Part shown: positions 59,635 to 64,000 of the stretch, piece by piece
How positions within the stretch are numbered: position 1 is the stretch's first letter
Layout of the letters: every line of letters starts with the position of its first letter
From: Albula goreensis
Taxonomy: Eukaryota > Chordata > Actinopteri > Albuliformes > Albulidae
Direction: 5' to 3'
Length of the DNA stretch: 64,000 nucleotides
Assembly: GCA_022829145.1 (NCBI GenBank)
Contig: CM040741.1
Coordinates: 52,112,180 to 52,176,179 of the forward strand
Program-made: the position numbers and the translations under genes
Notes under the pieces: generated by a model
Seen by the model: the letters and a program-made list of their open reading frames with translations, nothing else
What the model was told of the DNA's origin: nothing
Database searches by the model: none

Positions 59635-60395
59635 TTTATGTACAAATTTGTGTCTCTCTTTTGTCTTTGTAATTTGAATGGTAATCACACTTTTTATTGC
59701 AATTGAAAATGGTTTAAATTTGTCCTTTTTGCACACAACTGCTTACCAGTGGAGACCAAAATGAGAACTACATTTGTAGATTTATGTATCAACAAAAGGG
59801 GCACTTATATATGCTAGCAGCAAATTACCATATGCGTCAAAGTTGGGTAAAGATTCTCAATGTTGGATCAGTGGGTGGGTCAATGTTTAAGCTTCGAAAA
59901 AAGGTGGGTGTAAAAAAATCAATATTCCCTTTTTTCGGAACAACCAGTGTCTCAGTTTGGGCCTGGAGGGAAACACGTCTGCACGTGTGCCGCCATGTTT
60001 GATCAGAAAACGGATGAAAGCTTTGATTCCACCTTGCCCACGGGTCATGGATTTAAATTAGTCCTGTGATCTTTCCTGTGCTCATTTGGCAAGCTTGGAA
60101 AATTCAATTTTATATGATAAATATGGCTTTAAAGCTCAAAATAACCACAGGTTCAGTGATGGAGAGCCAACTGCTAATCTGATTTTCCAAAAGCAGCAGT
60201 GGGCAGAAGTGGCATGGTGGAGCAGCAAGCATTGTTTGGCCAGTGGCATTACATGGGCCTGTTTGTGTCTGAGTGGATGACTATAAATGGATTAGTTCAT
60301 TCATTCATTTATAGGAACGTGTCTATATGGGACTGTGTGTTTAAATGCATTTGAGAGTGTGCAGGTGTGTGTGCATACTTGTATACACGTATGTT
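59635..60395. other. Non-coding stretch
   Basis: AT-rich to mixed sequence. Short plus frames (60-72 codons) occur at 59784 and 60086 without support. TG-rich DNA lies at 60355-60405. Confidence 0.45.
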
Positions 60396-60399
60396 AGTG

Positions 60400-60720
60400 T
60401 GTGCATGTGCATGCTCGGCGTGTCCCATTTAGGGTGCTCCGTCTCACCGCAACCATCTATGAGATAATACACTTACCGTAAATGGATGCTATCAGATCGA
60501 AATAGGTTTTTAAGCCATTTGTATGCGACCATGACCGTGATGTTCCTTCGGCCTTCCCTCTGATGGACGAAGCTCAATACTGGTCAAGGAAACTCTGCCT
60601 TTCCAATCCCTTTATCTATCCATTTATCTATCACAGCAATAACAGTCATTAAAATATAACAAGGTCTAGGTAAGAGCACAACGTCATGCCCTTTTATCAG
60701 CTCAGTAAAGCCACAGGCCT
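60400..60720. promoter_or_regulatory. Candidate conserved non-coding element
   Basis: Contains GCTCCGTCTCACCGCAACCA, TGGATGCTATCAGATCGAAA, GCGACCATGACCGTGATG, CCTTCGGCCTTCCCTCTG and CATTTATCTATCACAGC. CpGs are retained and GATA/TATC cores recur. Needs cross-species alignment. Confidence 0.33.
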
Positions 60721-61109
60721 GGGAAAATCAAATATTAAATTCTGCATGCATTTTATACTTACAACTTCCTGGGGGTTTTCTTCATATTTACAATTTATAT
60801 ACTACACCACTTCCTTTTTTTTAAAAAAATGAAATAAACGAGGGACTTAAATACAAAAGGAGTATAAACCTAGAAGAGCAATTTCAATTATGTCTAATTA
60901 ATTGAAAACACTGATTGAAAACACAATTGAATACTACCATGATTAGACAAATGATACAACTGATTAACCATTTGAGAAAATTACCTGAACAAGTTGGTTC
61001 ACCTAAAAATGAGTTGAACTATTACTACTATGATGCAAATGATTGTCAACTACCAATGAAAAAAGTAAAACATCAAACTGAAGTGAATCATTTTTTCCAT
61101 TCATAATGA

Positions 61110-61685
61110 AAGTTCACAGGTGCATGATGGGATCCACCCATACAGGCTGCACGGCATCCTGGTACAGCAGGTGCTGAGTACAGGGTGGTAAAGATAGCGC
61201 AGAGTGCCACTGGCACAGAGACCCCACCATACAGGATGTTCTGTTTAGGCTCTGTCTCTGTTCTCAGATTCCAGTCACCCATGCACATGTTTTCCCTTCT
61301 TCCATCTGGCACACAGAAGAAAACACAAATGTGGACATCAAGGTTCAGAGACAGGTTTTATCCACTGACCGTTAAGCTGCTCAATAAGAACTCACTCACA
61401 TTTCAGGACTGGCATACACTTTATCAAACTGCAATACTCACTTGCCACTCATTTCATCACAAGCATGTATACCTCAAATGTGTCAGTGTCCATTGCATGC
61501 AATAACTGTATACTGTATCTATTATGTATGAATGCTCCCACTGTAATTGTTATTGTATATTTATTGAATTTTTATTGTATTTTTGTTGTTGTTTTATTGC
61601 ATTGTGTTTTGTGTGTTTATGTGTTGTGAATTTCATTGCACTCTGTAAACATAACAATAAAGAGGCTTAACTTGACTTTGACTGT
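61110..61685 (+). mobile_element. 5'-truncated LINE (L2/Rex1-like) 3' end
   Basis: The plus-strand translation MHMFSLLPSGTQKKTQMWTS, then RFRDRFYPLTVKLLNKNS (about 61280-61395) matches the C-terminal end of fish L2/Rex1-type LINE reverse transcriptase ('HHLFSLLPSGRR...TSRLRNSFFPQAVRLLN'). It is followed by the typical 3' UTR: TATTGTATTTTTGTTGTTG, TGAATTTCATTGCACTCTG, an AATAAA at 61656-61661, and a tail of AACTTGACTTTGACTG repeats. The gene-proximal part is missing, as usual for target-primed insertions. Dead copy. Confidence 0.85.
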
Positions 61686-61834
61686 GTAGGGGAAATGGTT
61701 GTTAAATTGTATTTTGGTGCCATGCTCAGGAATTTGGATTGGTTCAACTGTAATGAACAAACTTAACAATCATCCAATTAGACTCACAGTACATGGTCGC
61801 ATGCTTTTTTTAGATAAAATATAATTAATTGCAC

Positions 61835-61905
61835 TATTATTATTTTTATTATTACTATTAGTAGTAGTAGTAGTGCTTGTAGTAGTAGTAGTAATAGTAG
61901 TTGTA
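61835..61905. repeat. (TTA)/(TAG)n trinucleotide repeat
   Basis: TTATTATTTTTATTATTAC leads into (TAG)n interrupted by GTGCTTG. Confidence 0.9.
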
Positions 61906-62604
61906 TATTTGTGACTGTGTTTAACATCAGTGTTTGTACATAGTGCCACACCACTCCCCAGGCCATGCCACACCAATGTCATATTTACCACAAAAGTATC
62001 TGAATGGGGATTTCTCAGCACCGACATAAAAAACCCGCCGCTGGTCCTTCTACATCACATAATATTCAATGTTAAATCAAGCCTGATAGAGTGCATTTTG
62101 TCTATATTGTGTGCATATACACTATGTTAAAGTTGAATTAACACTAAACAATTTGCTGTGTGGGGAAGCTATGGAGCATCATATTATGAAGAACTGTAGT
62201 ATCAGTTTTGATAATGGACATGCTGTAAGGCTAGGCTAAAAGATAACTGCTTATTCAGGCATGTGTGTATGTGAGGATGCTGTTGGAACGGTGAGCATCC
62301 CTCCTTTCATGGCTGCAGATGTGGTAATGAAAGGAGACATGACTCAGGGCCTCATCACAGGGACTTGGTGAGCCACGGGTCACATTGATCCGTTGAACAT
62401 GTGCAGCAGGGAGAACTCAAGGCTGCTTGTGGAATACAGCACAGCACGTGCCAAGCATACTCCCTTTGGCTCAGGGCACCGGCAGCTCAAGGCATTCTGA
62501 GAAATATCCACTGAAGCATCTGGCTTCCCACCACAGAGCAGTTTTAACATTAAGAGCAGCTTTAACATTAAGAAGAAAGGGAAAAGAAATCAGACTTAAC
62601 ATAC
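61906..62604. other. Non-coding stretch
   Basis: Mixed composition. At 62330-62530 a GC-balanced patch (CATTGATCCGTTGAACATG, GGGCACCGGCAGCTCAAGGC) carries no supported exon. A 14-bp near-duplication of AACATTAAGAGCAGCTTT words occurs at about 62545-62570. Confidence 0.4.
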
Positions 62605-62606
62605 GT

Positions 62607-62650
<44 letters not shown>
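62605..62650. repeat. (GT)n microsatellite
   Basis: About twenty GT units with one CT interruption, directly adjoining a tetranucleotide repeat. Confidence 0.97.
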
Positions 62651-62651
<1 letters not shown>

Positions 62652-62685
<34 letters not shown>

Positions 62686-62686
62686 C
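62652..62686. repeat. (ATAG)n microsatellite, LINE tail
   Basis: About eight ATAG/GATA units. On the minus strand this is (ATCT)n immediately downstream of a LINE-like 3' end, so it is probably the tail of that insertion. Confidence 0.95.
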
Positions 62687-62760
62687 ACTTTATTAATCAT
62701 TAATCCCAGAGGGAAATTCACATTACAGCAGTATCGCAAGACAGTGCAAATAATAAAAAA
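62687..62760 (-). mobile_element. Severely truncated LINE 3' tail
   Basis: Read on the minus strand, GTGAATTTCCCTCTGGGATT, then AATGATTAATAAAGTG and (ATCT)n form the stereotyped fish LINE 3' end ('aatttccc..gggatcaataaagt' followed by an ATCT tail). AATAAA lies just before the tail. No reverse-transcriptase part remains. The orientation is opposite to the LINE at 61110-61685, so it is a separate insertion. Confidence 0.75.
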
Positions 62761-62765
62761 GAAAT

Positions 62766-62787
62766 TGTGTGTGTGTGTGTGTGTGTT
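62766..62787. repeat. (GT)n microsatellite
   Basis: Eleven GT units inside or next to the truncated LINE tail. Confidence 0.95.
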
Positions 62788-62789
62788 TG

Positions 62790-64000
62790 GAGAATGATCA
62801 TGAAAAATAGCAGTACTCCAGAATTGTTTCATAACCTCACATTTTCTGTACCTAAGTGGCCCTCTGGGCAACTGCATCAATTCGATGTGCAAATATGCAA
62901 ATATTGTGATATATCTGCGTGGTGCGATACTAGCGTATCCATACAAACCATAACAGTCATTCTCATGAGCGCTTCAAAACTAAAGGGTTTCCCTACCCCC
63001 AGAAAAACAACTGCATGTCTTAATAGTCTCAGTAAGACACAATACTGGCATTATTGTGATGGAAAAACATGGCATTATGAAATTACTGAGCAGTTGATTT
63101 GATTTGTCCTGACTCATCTGTCCATACAGCATGCCTATTGCTCTCAGCTTTTTGCCATTTGAAGGGAATGTGTTATATTTACTGTAATTTCTATTATAAT
63201 ACATTTATTTGTTTAGTGGCTTTCCCTCTCATACACATAGCCAACCAACTATATTAGTCTTCCTTGAATGGGCACATAGTGTCTCCCACCCACACAAACT
63301 ATGAAGAAGCAAATGCAGGTACATTTAGGCAGCATTTATACAGCTGGCCTGAAGTGACTTTTTCCTTATATGTGATTTGTAATGTATATTTTCCTTTAGG
63401 TGTAAACAGCAAATAGTGACACGTAATCTGTTTTTCCAAATTTGATTTGGGCCACATTTGTTTGTCTGGTTCTTATGCAACTCCTGCAGATGCAACTTGT
63501 GTCTGACAGAATAAACCTCAAGTGTTTTTTTACATGACACATCATAGACTTGCATCATCACTCAATGCTAAAATGATACCAATCAAGGAAGGTCGGAACA
63601 CAAAACTAAAATCTAGTCCCTTTTCAAGTATGGTGTGAACAGCCTCTCAAAAAGCCCAGATTTGAAAAAGAAATTGGATTTGAGAGTTAAAGATGATCAT
63701 TACCACAGAGAGTGTTTCTGTCCCAGCCTACATGTCAGGACCTGGATATCCCACACTTACTTTAAATAAGTGTTTCACTTGAGTTTCACCTTACCCTTTC
63801 ATGGCATCTTCATGAATGAGCAAGAATCATTTTTGGTTTGCCAGTTGTTCAAAAAGTTGTATCTGGATCTGAATGGTCTGGATTTTGAAATCCCATGTTT
63901 CGCCACCCAAAATCAGATAATCCATTTTTGTGCTGGTTTTTCAAAGCAACATTGGATAACTCTGATTCAGATACAAACTTTTCAAGATTACCAAATCTGG
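62790..64000. other. Non-coding right edge of the window
   Basis: AT-rich to balanced DNA. A 111-codon plus frame starting in the GT repeat (62767-63102) and a 98-codon minus frame (62650-62946) overlap repeats and are not supported. No other element recognised. Confidence 0.45.

Overview
The window looks like ray-finned (teleost) fish nuclear DNA. It is AT-rich, has no bacterial-style gene packing, and its open reading frames are almost all short and random-looking. It carries vertebrate splice signals, long CA/GT microsatellites and fish-type dispersed repeats: Tc1/mariner remnants, a pogo/Tigger-like MITE, L2/Rex1-like LINE 3' ends, and a teleost repeat recognisable by its 'gcagacgctctta' core. 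It is one vertebrate locus that is mostly non-coding. There are no operons, CRISPR arrays, rRNAs or convincing tRNAs.

The only gene I can name is an astrotactin, best matched to ASTN2. Its first coding exon lies on the minus strand at 16758-17097: signal peptide, conserved N-terminal astrotactin block, Gly-rich insert, and a consensus splice donor. Transcription runs toward position 1. So 1-16751 should be intron 1 (exon 2 was not found and is presumably beyond the left edge), and about 17500-64000 should be 5' flanking or intergenic DNA.

Layout. 1-16751: presumed intron 1, with possible plus-strand exons of an unidentified gene (314-419, 2982-3283, 4300-4425), microsatellites, a decayed Tc1/mariner copy (about 7850-8480) and a teleost dispersed repeat (9377-9725). 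16758-17470: astn2 exon 1 and its CpG-richer 5' region. 17500-33600: repeat-poor flanking DNA with a pogo-like MITE (20665-20956). 33661-33735: a near-perfect 75-nt hairpin. 34440-34880: a GC-rich block followed by a homeodomain-motif-rich candidate enhancer. 35242-35413: an isolated exon-like ORF. 40011-40685: a broken coding fragment (minus) beside a LINE remnant (plus). 47106-47203: a small inverted-repeat element. 47670-60720: several candidate conserved non-coding elements, with a Tc1-like fragment and a 127-bp CA tract. 61110-62790: a LINE 3' end and a microsatellite cluster that includes a second LINE tail.

The picture is a neurodevelopmental gene with a very large first intron and a gene-poor upstream region that may hold distal regulatory elements. 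That regulatory reading rests on sequence texture only; I could not run an alignment. I found no strong evidence for an undescribed protein system. The most unusual items are the 33.7-kb hairpin, the 47.1-kb inverted-repeat element, and the unidentified exon-like and pseudogene-like coding fragments.
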